DNA from: Grammothele lineata
Taxonomy: Eukaryota; Basidiomycota; Agaricomycetes; Polyporales; Polyporaceae
Assembly: GCA_002150815.3 (NCBI GenBank)
Contig: NDFF03000014.1
Coordinates: 1 to 64,000 of the forward strand
Length of the DNA: 64,000 nucleotides
Direction: 5' to 3'
Part shown: positions 12,280 through 26,713 of the stretch, piece after piece
Numbering within the stretch: the first letter of the stretch is position 1
Layout: every line of letters begins with the position of its first letter
Notes under the pieces: model-generated
Told to the model about the DNA's origin: nothing
What the model saw: the letters and a program-made list of their open reading frames with translations, nothing else
The model's database searches: none
Translations under genes and position numbers: made by a program

Positions 12280-13171
12280 CGTGGAGGGCAAGATGAGCTG
12301 AGGCTGAGGTGCTCGCGCGACGCGACTCCGGCGAGTGAGGCGACGCGCTGCCCACGTGGTCCTGCATGTGGGGTTCCCAGGGTCTTGGATGTCGGCCCCG
12401 GGGTCCTGTCAGTGACGTCGGCGAACGTCGGCTAAGCGTGCGACGTCGTCGAGAACGACCCTGCAGCCGCAGAGAGCGGGAAGGCTCGACCACGGCCAGG
12501 GTCGCACCGTCGATGTCGTCCGACAAAAGGACGAGCGAGAGCACATTCCAGCTCGTGTTACGCTCAACGTTGCGCCCGTTCCAACGAATGTCTCCCCACC
12601 ATCCATCCATTCCGGCCGTCTAACCTGCCCAGCCTCGCGTCTCACCCATGTCGACGCGGTGGCCCGTAGACGGCTATCGGCTTCGCTTGTCCCGACCATT
12701 CGCCCCTCGACTCGTACCGTTCGTCGTCGACGCCTGTCGCCCCTCCCCTCATCCCTCCACATCCCCGCCAGGCCCTCCCCCTCTCCTCTTCCTCCGAGTC
12801 CCGACGCCCTATTCCTCCGACGCTCTCTTCCGCCTCCTCCGAAACCCCGTCCACGCGCGGAACGCGTGCTCGACACACGTATCAATCGTCCCATCGGCCT
12901 CTGTCCATTTTCATGCTCCACGCATCGATCTAGCTTCCTCGCTTCTGCCCGCCCTCGCGCTAGCACTTTCTGTTTCTTCGACTTGTCCGCCGTTATCTCC
13001 ACCGCGCTGCTTGCAACTTTGCCGACCTCGTCCGCCTCTCCCCGCCCGCCCCAACCCCCTATTCGCTTTTAGGCCTCGACCATCTTTCTTGTCAACGCAC
13101 TTTGTCATACGTTCCCCGCATCCCTGAAGCTGGAGGAAACAAAGCAACTTGGAAGGATTATTTCGGAAGTC
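12280..13171. promoter_or_regulatory. Divergent promoter region of cyclophilin and Ras-like genes
   Basis: An 890-bp gap lies between two start codons pointing away from each other. Its right half (about 12690-13070, plus strand) is strongly C+T-rich, a composition common in fungal core promoters and 5' leaders. Long open frames on both strands here are a by-product of high GC and contain no domain. Confidence 0.45.
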
Positions 13172-14157
13172 ATGCGCAAGTATCGAGCAGTCGTCCTTGG
13201 AGGTGAGTATATGCGCTTATCCATACGCCCTCTTTCACTCTCTCATGTCATGTCCTCACATATTGGTTTTTAGCGGGTGGTGTTGGCAAGTCTGCACTCG
13301 TCATGAGGTTCGGCAAGAACGTGTTTCTTGAGCAGTATGATCCCACAATCGAAGGTGAGCGCTCAGTCCATGTACGTTTTGCTGCACGCACGTTCCAAGG
13401 AATCTAACGCACCCGTTTCCCAGAGGAATACACCCTGACGGTAGACTACGGAGGGGAGCGAAGCCAAGTACGCACTCTCACCGAGTGCGCCTCCTATAAT
13501 CCTCCTAATCACGTCCTTCCCTAGCTGGAGATTGTCGACACTGCGGGGGTGGAACAGTTTACTGGACTCAATGAGGTCTACATTCAGGTGCGTTTTGTCC
13601 ACGTTTCTTGTCTGTGCCTTTGTTGCTCATTTCGCTCTACAGAAGGGTCTTGGCTTTGTGCTCGTCTTTAGGTCAGCATGTCGCTAGCGAGGATGATGGC
13701 GCTCGCGCTTACCACGCATACAAGTCCAGCTTGACACAAGAAGCGAGCTTAAAGGAAGTAGATCACATTCGCCAACAGATACAACACATCAGAGGTGGCG
13801 AAGAGGTAAGACTTACTTCTCAATCTGTCAATGCCTGCCGGCCAGTCTGCTAAATACATCGTAGGACATTCCGATGGTCGTCGTAGGGACCAAGATGGAC
13901 CTGGTCTGTCTTCACTCACGATTACATCATGACGTCCCATTTACGCTATCGCACAGACCGGGGAGCGAGAGGTCTCCAGCCGGACGATCCAAGATCTCGC
14001 TACGACGTGGGGCCTCCCGTTTTACGAGACCTCGGCGAAACGGGGCTGGCATGTGAACGAGGTGTTCTACGAGCTCTTATCGCACATGCGGAAACGGTAC
14101 CCGCAGGGCCAGCCGAAGAGCAGGCGGAGACGGAGGGACCAGTGCGTGGTGATGTGA
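13172..14157 (+). CDS. RSR1: Rsr1/Bud1-type Ras-like small GTPase
   Basis: This is a Ras-superfamily GTPase of the Rap/Rsr1 branch, which marks cortical sites for polarised growth by recruiting the Cdc42 exchange factor. Eight exons total 564 nt, 187 residues. G1 is GAGGVGKSALV, and the effector region YDPTIEEEY matches Ras/Rap. G3 is DTAGVEQFTGLNEVYIQ, resembling Rsr1 (DTAGIAQFTAM) rather than Ras (DTAGQEEY), so the usual catalytic Gln is replaced. G4 reads GTKMDL, a Thr in place of the normal Asn of NKxD. G5 is ETSAK. A polybasic stretch (PKSRRRRRDQ) and the CAAX box CVVM at the very end predict prenylation and plasma-membrane targeting. Start ATG 13172-13174 gives MRKYRAVVLG, the expected N-terminus. 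Exon phases all close. Confidence 0.92.
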
Positions 14158-14865
14158 GGTCTCAGGTCGCAGGCAGTTCGATGATCGTCTGGAGAGGCCT
14201 TCCGGGTGGCCAGCTGTATCTCTTTCGCCATCATAAGCCATCGCGCTTCGAGGCGCAACGAGGTGGAGGTGTGGCGGGACCTGATGGACAGCCCACAATG
14301 GCGGCTGCGATGAGAATGGACATTCCGCGGCTCAGTCCAGCAGCGTAGCTCACGATTTCCGTTCGTAGTCCGAACGATCGTGGGTGGCCTGGTACATATC
14401 GTGCTATGGACTTTGTTCGGCTGCACCCGCCTGGCATCACTCGTTTTCACATCCAACGGCGGCGCCTTTACGTTATCAGCCGATTAGTTACGTTCGCATT
14501 GCTTTCGTCTTCGCTTTCGCTCGTAGCTGCTATGACTGGGGTTTAGGGTAACAGTAGGATAGCAGAGGAGGCGGAGGATATGGCAACTCAGGTGTTTAGT
14601 ACTGCGATAATCGTCTCTCCTTCCACAACTGTACACGGCATCGCACTTTCGGTAGTAGCTCGCAGAGTGTATGCATCCGTTTCTCTTTCCCCCTATGCCG
14701 CTGCAATATTTAACTTAGAGAGGTGGTGCTAGCTATGTATCTGTAGATCCGGTTCACGGAGCTCCGGAGCGTAGAGTGCCCGATGAGACCGGGGGCGCCT
14801 GGTGGCGGGTTACATAATGCGCGGGGTGTGATTTTGCGAGGCCGTGCAAGCGCCGGGGGCGGTCC

Positions 14866-14940
14866 TTTGTCTCTTTCCCTCTCGTCGCCCTCTCCCTCGC
14901 CTCTCAGGCTCCCTCTCGCCCCTCTCCCTCTCGTCCTCCG
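14866..14940 (+). promoter_or_regulatory. C/T-rich tract upstream of DBP2
   Basis: An almost pure pyrimidine stretch (CTCTTTCCCTCTCGTCGCC and onward) ends about 65 nt before the DBP2 ATG at 15007. Such CT blocks mark core promoters and transcription starts of highly expressed basidiomycete genes. The 700 bp further upstream (14158-14865) contain no gene I can support. Confidence 0.45.
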
Positions 14941-15006
14941 CGGCGCACAGCGCTCTCCCATAGACGGCTCTTTGCCCTTTCAAGTCTACCCTTTAATCTC
15001 TACATA

Positions 15007-17789
<2,783 letters not shown>

Positions 17790-18326
17790 GCTCGCTGTCG
17801 TGTCGTCATCGGGCGATCGGGGTGGGACTGGTGGGTTCGTGCGTCTTGTTTGGGCTGGCGCGTCATCGCGCGCTCGATGCGCTCCTTTCGATGTTGTGCG
17901 TGTCGGACTGTGACATGCGTCCCTAGAGGCCGATGTGGCTCGTGGAGTGGCCAGTAGTAGTATCCATTTTGTTGCACTCGTTTAGAATCGCAGCTCCTAA
18001 TCGCAGTCGCTTGCGCATTGCATCATACCCGTCCGTCTGCCTCCTGTCTCGGGAGGAGCCCTTAAAGTGTGTTCAGGGCGGTCCCCTCGGAGTTGTACTC
18101 TCTGACAGGCCTCCCTTTCCCTTCCTCCTAGTTGACGACTTCCTAGCACTCGTGCCCGATGTTACTTGGATATTCGTTCCACACCGCCGTTGACACGGTC
18201 AAGTGGATTGGCCACCTTCTGTTCAAGCCGGTATGACGTCGTCTCACCGCACGTGCGCTTCCGTCGGAGAGGTCACTTACTCAGCCCCCATGGCCCTTCG
18301 CGTTCGCCTTGTGCCTGTAGCCCCCA
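17790..18326. other. Intergenic between DBP2 and hydrolase
   Basis: This contains the 3' end region of DBP2 and the promoter of the alpha/beta hydrolase. No domain-bearing frame, RNA gene or repeat was seen. Confidence 0.5.
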
Positions 18327-19586
18327 ATGGACAAACAGACTATCATCGTCGCTGGGCTTGCTGTGAACGTGTTCCACTTGCAGGACCAGGTCGCGGACGC
18401 TGTACCGGCGACGGACAGCAAGGTGGACCAGGGCCCGGGACCCAAGAAGCCCGTCGCGATCCTCTTCTTGCTCCATGGGCGCACGAGTCGGGCGGACCAC
18501 ATGGAGCTTGTAGCGAAGGCGTTGTTGGATGAGGTGCATTTGAGGAGAAAGGACGGGCACAAGGCGAGTGAGGAGAAGCATGATTTGTGGATTGTAACCT
18601 TTGTGAGTGCGCACCGATGTGCTCTCGTCAAGTGAGGCGCGCCGGCTGAAAGATGGTCGGGTTTCGTGCATAGGATCATAGGAATCACGGCTCGCGGGTG
18701 GTCGATAGCACCGCGAACCAAGGATGGAATGACGTGGTGGGTAAGCGTAACGACAACCATGCGTGAGTGTTAGATTGTGCTGCCTTCGCGGAATATCCAG
18801 ACCATTAAATTCGTGTCTCTCGCTTTGCCACAACAGGGTTGACATGTACACTATACAAAGTACGCAGGCTACAGACCACATCTCAAGGTTGAGGTGTTGA
18901 AGGCTGACCGTATCATGTTGCTCGCATACAGCCGGGACTGCTCAAGACGTTTCGTTCCTAATCGATTTTCTGCCATCTTATTTGTTCCCGAATGACGAGC
19001 GCACCATCTCCCAATGGTTAGTGAGCGGTATCAGTCTAGGCGGGCACTCAACATGGATCGCGCTCAAGAACGGTAAGCCGTCTTAGCCTGCGCATATACC
19101 CCATCCTGACTGCCCATGGTCATGCTAGAACCGAGACTTAAGCTCGGTATCCCCATCATCGGTGAGCACTTCGCCAAAAGCTGAGCCCTGTAGCCTACGA
19201 CCCACGCGACCTTCATCATAGGATGCCCTGACTACCTTGCGCTCATCACCGCACGAGCCAAGGAGTCCGAAGTACCCATTGAGGCCCCATACTTCCCCCG
19301 CTCATTCCTCGAGTTCGTGAAGCGCAACGACCCCGCCGCAAGCCCGCATATAGCCGAGGACAAAGAGAACCCGTTCCGGGGCAAGAAGATCCTCGTGCTG
19401 TGTGGCAAAGAGGACAAGCTCGTGCCTTGGACGGCCTCGGAGAAGTTTGTCGGCGAGCTGGACGTGGGTGAGGCGCAGGGAGGGCTGAAGGAAGTGATTG
19501 TGGAGGAGGGCGTGGGACACACCTGCTCGCCGGCGATGGTGAAGGAGGCGGTGAGGTTCTTGTGGGATCATGCATTGACGCAGTGA
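18327..19586 (+). CDS. Alpha/beta-hydrolase fold protein
   Basis: This is a predicted serine hydrolase of the dienelactone-hydrolase/acyl-peptidase-like fungal group; the substrate is unknown. Six exons can be joined. Exon 1 starts MDKQTIIVAGLAVNVFHLQD and contains the oxyanion-hole segment LFLLHGRTSRADHM. The next gives DHRNHGSRVVDSTANQGW. Then HAVDMYTIQTGTAQDVSFLIDFLP runs across two splice sites, and the nucleophile elbow VSGISLGGHSTW (G-x-S-x-G, Ser in GISLG) follows. The final exons give GCPDYLALI and the acid/His region KKILVLCGKEDKLVPW and VEEGVGHTCSPAMVKEAV, where Asp of GKEDKLV and His of GVGHTC complete the triad. No signal peptide is visible, so a cytosolic enzyme is likely. It ends 115 bp from the convergent UBX gene. 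Confidence 0.85.
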
Positions 19587-19700
19587 TGAATTTGAGAGTT
19601 ACTTCAACGAGAGTGCGGATTGTATACGCGATAGTCTTGCGGGTCAAGCAATCTATAATACAGCATACGGCAGAAGATACAGTCCAGCGGTATCAGGGCT

Positions 19701-20773
19701 CTACTCTGAGGAAAATATTTTCAGTCAGGCTGAGTTGAGACATCTCAGTTGAGCACACATACTAGGTCCGAGCTTCAGCCACTTTGGCAGTTTGCGTTCC
19801 CCATCCTCGCCTTTCTTCCCTAAGGTCATGGTACGCGATTTGCCACTGCTACTGCCTTCACGGGACGAAGATGGAGGATCCTGGTCATAGGCCGGGGGTG
19901 TAGGGTAATCTTCTATGACTGCCAGGACGGCGGGATCCAGAGGAGGATGTGTGTTTGGATCTGAGGGAGCGTCAGGCATTAGTCATATATAACGGTTGGC
20001 ACCCCTTAGAAAACGTACGATTGAGATCCTCATTCACAAACCGGATTAGGAGCGAGGAGGAGGGAGAAAAGCCCAAATCTGCTAGAGTCAAGTCACGAAC
20101 TTTGGCGTCCGAGACCTTGTACTCGACCCTCGGAGGTTGGTCTGGAGAATCGGTATCACGATGGTGAGGCGCAGCGCAAGACGAGGCACGAACCGACGTA
20201 CAGAGGACGAACTTGTCCGACTTGGCATCCTCGCGGAGAGAGCCTCGCATAAACGCATATACGGACCGAATCTTGTCTGTGGAAGGGAATGTCTTCTCGA
20301 GAGCAGTCCCGTCGGCGAACTTGATCCTGATTGTTGTCTGCAAGTCCGGGGAGACGTGCTCGGTGCTTGTATTACAAACGAGGTATGCGTGGACGTACAT
20401 TAGGCCAACGAGCACTCCTCTTCTTAGCCTCAGCCTCGCGCATGGCCGTCGTCCGAAGGGGAGCGTTTTGCAAGGCATCGCGTCTGGCAGTCAGGGAGGC
20501 CTGTTGTGCGCGGATGTCGGCGACGGTGGGCTCGAAGTATTTTTCGGGAAGATCGGCTGATTGAGGACGATGGGTGGCAACAACAGGAGGTATATGCGTG
20601 AAAAGGTTCATGTATGCGGTGAATACTGGCTCAGGAAGCGGAAGAAGTGAGAAAACGGACATACGACGAGGCTGCTGAGCGGAGGTGGGGGCACGATAGT
20701 ACTTGAAATCTGGTGAAGGTCTTTCTTCGAGAGCAGGGACGGTTTGGGGAGTGACGCTTGAGGGTGCAGACAT
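19701..20773 (-). CDS. UBX-domain protein (ASPL/TUG/Ubx4-like, short form)
   Basis: UBX proteins are adaptors that bind the Cdc48/p97 ATPase. ATG 20771-20773 gives MSAPSSVTPQTVPALEE. Next come the TUG/ASPL-type stretch LPEKYFEPTVADIRAQQASL, then KKRSARWPN, and, after an intron, the UBX core TIRIKFADGTALEKTFPSTD, KIRSVYAFMRGSLRED and LADLGFSPSSSLLIRFV. The C-terminus KLPKWLKLGP plus Lys (last codon split by an intron, stop 19701-19703) is the hallmark C-terminal motif of the ASPL/Ubx4 group. The N-terminal ubiquitin-like TUG-UBL1 domain of longer relatives is absent, and the bases upstream look like a leader, so this appears to be a short variant. Four or five introns. Confidence 0.85.
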
Positions 20774-21151
20774 GTTGTTGGTGGTAGTTCTGAGCTTAGA
20801 GTGTTTCAAACGATTGAACGAGTGAGAGAGACTCTGCTAAGGAACTGGCTTCATACACAGCCGCCACCGACGCGGCCTCGTCTTGCGGCCTCGGTCGGCC
20901 CGGCGACGCGTCGGTGTATGTAATGCCTGCGATCAGACTGATTCACCAAAGGAGAAACGTGTAGGAGAAACCAAGTGGATTGACGAAAAGGACTACATTG
21001 TCTACAGATCCGTCCGCTGCGCGCCCACCAGCCATTACGACGAATGATATGTACAACCAACCGCACAGTCCGTCCACTACTATCTACAGCCTCCAACCAG
21101 TGTCACTGTCCTCGCCGGCTGGCACCGACGCTTGGGTATCAATCATCATCA
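20774..21151. other. Intergenic between UBX and DDT-PHD genes
   Basis: The 5' leader and promoter of the UBX gene (minus strand) overlaps the 3' region of the DDT-PHD gene. No coding or RNA signal was seen. Confidence 0.45.
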
Positions 21152-24100
21152 TCACGGGAAATTGAACGACGTCGTCCCGTTAGGCTGCGCCCCCGTATGC
21201 TCCACGCGCGCGAAGCTCCGTCCCGTCAGCGGGTCCACCCCAGCCGGGGGCGGGGGCGAGTGCGAGAACGACGGCGGCAGGTGCGACTGCGCCGCCGACG
21301 ACATCGGCGGCAGCTGTCCGTACGAGGACGACGACTGCAGGCCCGGCCAGCCCGAGGAGGAGCCGTTGTGCCGACCGCTCCCGCTCCCCTCGTGCATCAG
21401 GGCGAGCGACTGCGCTGCGTCGTGTACGGCGCCGTTCCCCGAGGAGAACCCGGTCGGCGCGGTGGGCTCCCAGCGGGAACTTGACATGCTTGATATGCCG
21501 TCGTGTGAAGAGCCGTACGGCGGCAACGAGGGCGACGGCGAGTGAGTCTACACAAGAAAGCTTTAGTGAAAATATGTGCGTTCAAGCTGGAAGCGCAACT
21601 TGCCTGGTACACAGATGATCCACGACTGCTCGAATAACCGTTCTGAGCGTATTGAGGCGAAAAATGCCCGGACGACGTCCGCGCTAATAGAGGGTCCACC
21701 ACGCCACTGTACCCGCTACCGTTCGTATTCCACTGGGGCCTCTCAGGAACACTGCGGGTGAAACCACGCTGATCAGGCTGGTAGTGGTTGAACGATATGG
21801 CAGAGCTGGCATAGGAGATCCGTGGATAAGAAGATCCCCCGCCAACGCTGGGCAAGTACTGTTGTTGAGGGTAGCCCATACCGTTCTCGACCGGAGAACG
21901 GTGCGAGTACCGAGGATCCGATGCGTGCGCGTACGGGTCCATCGTCCCAGGCTTCTGGAGGTGTGGCGTACGGGCTGCCTGCTGCCATCCATACTGTTGC
22001 TGGTGCGCTGGGTAGCTCGACTGTGCCTGGCTGTTGTAAGCCGCACTCCGCTGACGGCAGCGCATGCAAAAGAAGTTGAACTTTGACCAGTCCCTTCTCG
22101 GGCGACCAAGCCGCTGGTCGACGATATCATGACAGGAAATATGCTGCCACCGGTTGCATGATCCGCAACAGACCAGAGAGTGGCCTTCGTCCTATCAGTC
22201 TATCAGCACAAATTTGCAACATGTGCGTTCATGAAACGGACCATGTTTACACCCTGTTTGTTGCAGATCTCGCAGTCCAGAATCCAGTCAGGAGTTCGTA
22301 CCCCGTTCGGAGTCACCACTCTACTCGACTGTAAGGAGCTCGAGGGATGAGTGCCGTTCACCGAAGGAGTAGCGGTGGATCTTTCAGCTTCTGCCTCTTC
22401 CCTGAAGCCAAAGCAACATTAGATGGGTTAGAACTCGCAACTTTCTGCCACGCACCTCTCCAAGCGTTCCTGACGTTCGGCTTTCGCACGTGCACGAGCC
22501 TCGCGTTCGTCTCGCTCCTTCCGACGCTGCTCGCGTGCTTTATCGCGCTCGGCGCGTGCGTCGTCCTCTTTCTTTTGTCGCGCTTCTTGCCGGCGCGAGC
22601 GAGCCTGCTTCTCTTCCTCCTCTGCCTTCTTCACAGCCGCCTGCCGCGCAGCCTCCTTCTCGCTTTCCTTGATGGCGATACGAGAGGAGCGTTTGCGGTG
22701 GACGACTGCCTCCTCCATGCGTTTTCTCTTCTCCGCCTCCTGTGGATTCCTTTCATGTGAGCCCAAAGCGACCGCTACGATAACGACTCAGACGCACCCT
22801 TAGATTAGCCGTGATCTCCGGCACGACGTTCTGCGTAAGCATCTTGTACAGCGCCTTCTCGAGGTAGTGCGTCGCCTTCGCGAACGGCTCGGCGACGCGT
22901 TCCCACTCCGCGAGCGTCACCGCGATCTGGGAATAGCACGCGGGAGAGATCAGCACAGCGTTCAGGATGGCCTCGGGTCGATCATCATCAAAATCGAACA
23001 CGTACGGCTTCCCACTCGACAAAATCCTCAGGCACCGGGGGAGCGGGCGGCTCCATCTCGTGATCCTCCTCGGGCTCGGGTTTCGCAGCGGCTGCGGGGG
23101 CTGGCGAGGTCTTGGCTGGGGCGGCGGCTCGACGGGACTGTCTAGTGGACTTTCGGCGGGTACCGATGAGTTTGCGGTTGTTCCGTCGTCGCGGCCGAGA
23201 AGGCTTCGTTGTCTCTTCACCACCGCCGTCGTCGGACAGGACTGTTAAGTCGCTGACGCTGCCACTCTCAAGACCAGCCTTCTGCAAGAGTTCCTGGTCC
23301 TCGACGGCCTCTTCCGCGTTCTCCGCGTCCTCGCCATCCGCCGCTGCCTCGTCTTCATCCCCGGTGCCTTCCGCGCCTTCGTCTTCCTCTACTCCATCGT
23401 CCGAATCCTCCGGTGGAGGCGGGCGCGGCACCCCTCTGCTGCTCCGGGTCCTCGCGCTCGCCCTGGTACGGCGCGAAGGCATCGCGCTCTCCTGCAGCCA
23501 CTCGTCCGGAATCTGCTGCCACTCGTCGTCCTCATCCTCGTCCCCACCACGTGCGGCACCACGAAGGCGAGCGCTGACCCTTGTGCCCACAGCGGCCCGC
23601 CTTGCGGGACTCGCCCCCACCGCGGAGGCGGAGGCGGCAGAGGCGGACGGCTGCTTGCGCGGGCTGCGGGACTTGGACGCGAGCGCGGCGGACTGCCGCT
23701 GGAACTCGGCGAGCTCTTTGGCCTGGATGTCGAGCTTCTTGTTCGCTTGGATCTTGGCCGCGCGGGTGCTCTTCCTGGGGGAGGAGTCGGAGTCTTCCTC
23801 CTCGGCGGCGGCGGCGGAAGCACGCCCGGCACGGCGGGCAGCGCGGGTCGCGCGGCCGTTGGCTCGTGGCCGCGATTGGGATGATTGGGACTGGAGTCGT
23901 GTACGCTTCGAAGGAGCGGGCTCTTCTTCCTCGGAGGAAGACTCCGACGGGGGAGGTGGCTTCTTGGGAGCGGTGGGTCGTTTGCGTTTTAAATTGCGGT
24001 TTCGTGGTGGTTTGGGGGGTACGCGTTGTATCCAAAGGCGATCGGCTGCAGACGGGGGTTGAATATATGCTCTCGTACGTACGAGGAAGAGGGCTTACGT

Positions 24101-25175
24101 CCGATGAGCCAGTACGCGTTAGTTTTTGCGTCATAACCAATGGGCTCTATGCGCTGTAAAAACAAGCACACGACCTGTTAGACCGAAATGAGAGGTGGAG
24201 CCGCAGAGCACGCACCCAGTCCGCGACATCGTCATCGTCCTTCATGAGCTGCCTCAATCTGTAGGGGTTTTGGAACTGCCACTCGGTGAGGAGGTGCATA
24301 GAGTCAAGCTTGTCCAGCATGGGCAACTCCAACCAGTCCTTGCTCTCCTCTTCCTCTTCCTTGGGTTCGTGATCGTCTGCTTCCTTGACGGAGACTTGGG
24401 AGCCGTCGCCCTTCTCGGTCTTGGGGTTCGAATGTTCACCCTCGGCCTCAGGAGATGGATGCTCATGATCTGACTTCCTCTCCGCGCCGTCACCAACAGC
24501 ATCTTCGTCGGCCGGCTGTTCAGGTTCGGATGGAGCTTCTTTCGTATCCATCTCCTCGGCTTTGGGCTCATCGTCTCCCTCGTTGTCGGACGGCGCAACG
24601 GAAGACTCGCGAGAGGGAGCCTTGGGCTCTGGACCAATGGGGTTAGCAGCAGGATCGCGACGGAGGTACTGTTTGCGGAGGGCAGTCTGCCAGTTGTCGA
24701 TGCTAGAGGCGGGGAGGGGGTTGGATGAGTAAGCGCTGGATGAGGTGGAGCAAGACTGACTTGAGCTTTCTGTCCTGGGAGAGGGTGTAGAGGAGACGAT
24801 GCATGATGCGGGGCAGGTAGATGCTTGTACCGCGTGCGAGGTCGTCCTCGACGTCCTGGGGGGAGAAGGAGCGTGTCAGGGCGTGTTGGTGGTGGCGAGA
24901 GGACGAGAAGCGGGCAAAAGACGCGTCGAGGAGAGCATACAAGAACGGGAAACGGCGATACGCACACTTAGGAAGACGTCGGGCATGGCGAGGAGGTCTG
25001 CAAAGGTGTAGAAGAACTGGGAGAAGTTGGCCCACTTCCAATGGCGGCGGAGGGTGTGGATGTTGTCGGCCCATTGTGGGTCAGACTGTGCGAGGAGGGC
25101 GAGGTCGCGGGGAGGAGGGGGCAGGGGCGCGGGGGGCGCGGGGGTGGCGGGGGTTGCAGTGCGTCGGGGCGGCAT
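21152..25175 (-). CDS. DDT-WHIM-PHD chromatin protein (RSF1/CECR2-like)
   Basis: This is a large nuclear protein, roughly 1,150-1,200 residues by exon sum. ATG 25173-25175 starts MPPRRTATPATPAPP. The DDT-like helices follow (WKWANFSQFFYTFADLLAM, DVFLS, DVEDDLARGTSIYLPRIMH, LLYTLSQDRKLK). A Glu/Asp-rich linker leads to DKLDSMHLLTEWQFQNPYRL and the WHIM motif RIEPIGYDAKTNAYWLIG plus DRLWIQR. A long basic/acidic disordered region has SPRKS- and RRRNNRK-type clusters, followed by a Glu/Arg/Lys coiled coil (about 22760-22440). A Cys4-His-Cys3 PHD finger comes next (DCEICNKQG, SLVCCGSCNRWQHISCHD, FNFFCMRCRQR), then a Gln/Ser/Tyr-rich tail ending TTSFNFP (stop 21152-21154). The order DDT-WHIM-PHD matches ISWI-partner subunits that space nucleosomes. 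The exact ortholog is uncertain. Confidence 0.82.
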
Positions 25176-25885
25176 GGGAGGGACAGGCGTCCGACCTGTT
25201 TAGAGCAAGCCGGGGATCAACCAGACGCGAGGCGATCTTAGCGGCGACTCTGTGGCCAGGAGCGTGGGGTCGCGGAAGGCGAAGCGGTGTTGAGCGTATG
25301 CGACGAGCGCGGGCGACGGCAGGCGGGGCGGGGGGCGGACGGGTGGTGGAGGTCGGGAGGGACGCGGGGCGGGATGCTGGACGAGACTCGAGAGGCCCAA
25401 GGCGCGGTCCCAGGGCGCGGTCCAAGGCGCGGTCGACGCCGGCGCCCCGCCCGACTACCGCCACCCAACACAGGCGCCCGCCCTTGTCCCTCATTTCCTC
25501 ACGCCCTTGCATTCCCCGCGCATCCCATATCGGGGCTTATCCCATTCGCACGGCCCCTTAAGGCCTTATCCGCACCTATTCTACCCGACATTCGTATTCT
25601 AACCCTACTTAGCCCCCGGCCCGCTCCCGCCCGACGGCCTTCTTCCTCAGTCGTGCCCGAGTGGACTTGCTCAGCCTCCGCACAGACGGCCGCTGGTATC
25701 TGTCTCCCGCCGCCGTCAGTCCTATCCCACTAGGGTGCGAGCAGGGAACTCACGTCGCGCCCTGTCCCACTAGCCCCGGTATCTCTTTCCGGCAGAGCGT
25801 CACCCGCATGAACGCCGTCCTCCTCTCCTTCAAGCTGCCCCGTCCCTCTTCAGCGAAACACGTCCTTCACGTCCCGAATATACAC
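25176..25885. other. Intergenic, promoter of the DDT-PHD gene
   Basis: This is GC-rich at first (25200-25470), then pyrimidine-rich. It carries only shadow frames. It must hold the promoter of the DDT-PHD gene and the 3' untranslated region of the Alba gene. Confidence 0.45.
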
Positions 25886-26419
25886 TTACTGTTTCTTGCC
25901 CGCTAGTGCCCGCGCAATCGACTCCGTCCGTGATTGTTCTTCGTCTTCCGCCTCTTCTACCGCTCCTTCTTCCTCTAGCGTCCCGATCTCGTTGTATTGG
26001 TGCAATCCGCTAAGTAGTCCCGCCTCCGCCAGCCCTGGCTCGACCGTCTTCAGATACTCCCGTTTGATGATCTCCACCACAGACACCAACCGGGGGATTG
26101 TTGTCATCGAAGGGTCCATACGTTCCCCTTTGTCCTTCCCGGGCACGCCCGTAGCACTACCTGCTTTCGCTTCCCCTTCCTGCCCTTCGCGGCCCTTTTC
26201 TTTCGGTACAGGCAGTGTATGTAGCACCAACGGTCGTTCTTCGTACGTCTGACCTCGCGTCATACCTCTCAGTCTTGTCCCCACTCGACGTTCGGCCGCG
26301 ATCATACACACCTTGAAGTGCTCTAGTGCGCCGGCCACCCAGTTTTTCATCTTTCCATGATTTGTGATTCTCATTTCCCTGGGCGTAGACGGTCCCGCGT
26401 CAGATGCGTCCGCGGACAT
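25886..26419 (-). CDS. Alba-domain nucleic-acid-binding protein
   Basis: A single uninterrupted frame of 177 codons from ATG 26417-26419. The Alba fold signature is MRITNHGKMKNWVAGALEHF near the N-terminus, then RPLVLHTLPVPKEKG, an insert rich in Gly/Glu/Lys, and TTIPRLVSVVEIIKREYLKTV. This 'HGKMKNW ... LVLHTLP ... IPRL-S-VEIIKREYL' pattern is the fungal Alba/Rpp25-like group, small RNA-binding proteins found in RNase P/MRP or acting on mRNA. The C-terminal third is acidic (TLEEEGAVEEAEDEEQ) and ends RALAGKKQ. It is intronless, unlike its neighbours, and lies in tandem between the DDT-PHD and Apc10 genes on the same strand with about 300 bp spacing to Apc10. Confidence 0.85.
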   Translation of the reverse strand: MSADASDAGPSTPREMRITNHGKMKNWVAGALEHFKVCMIAAERRVGTRLRGMTRGQTYEERPLVLHTLPVPKEKGREGQEGEAKAGSATGVPGKDKGERMDPSMTTIPRLVSVVEIIKREYLKTVEPGLAEAGLLSGLHQYNEIGTLEEEGAVEEAEDEEQSRTESIARALAGKKQ

Positions 26420-26713
26420 GATGCGATCTTTGGACGGTCGACGAGACAGCGAGTGGTCAAGGTGGAGGTGGAGGTCAGGAGCAAAGCCGAGTCTCGGTCC
26501 GGTGACCGCGACGCGTCCGCGTCAGGACGCGCCTGTGGCTGAAGCTCAGGCTCAGCGTGCCTTCCGATCATCAGCGCGGCGATAACCGCGAACGAAGCCG
26601 TAAACCATTCCGACGCGAGATTGTCCTAGCGCAAAGTGATACAGGTATTACATTATATACACTCGATCGTATTCCTACACAAGCAGACGGATCTGTGGGC
26701 CTAACAGGCTCGC

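Noticed and set aside
12409..13127. Long frames on both strands between cyclophilin and Rsr1
   Set aside because: Low-complexity C+T-rich promoter/leader sequence; no motif on either strand and positioned between two divergent starts.
23112..24062. 316-codon plus-strand Ser/Arg-rich frame
   Set aside because: Antisense shadow of the disordered region of the DDT-PHD gene, produced by high GC and skewed codon use.
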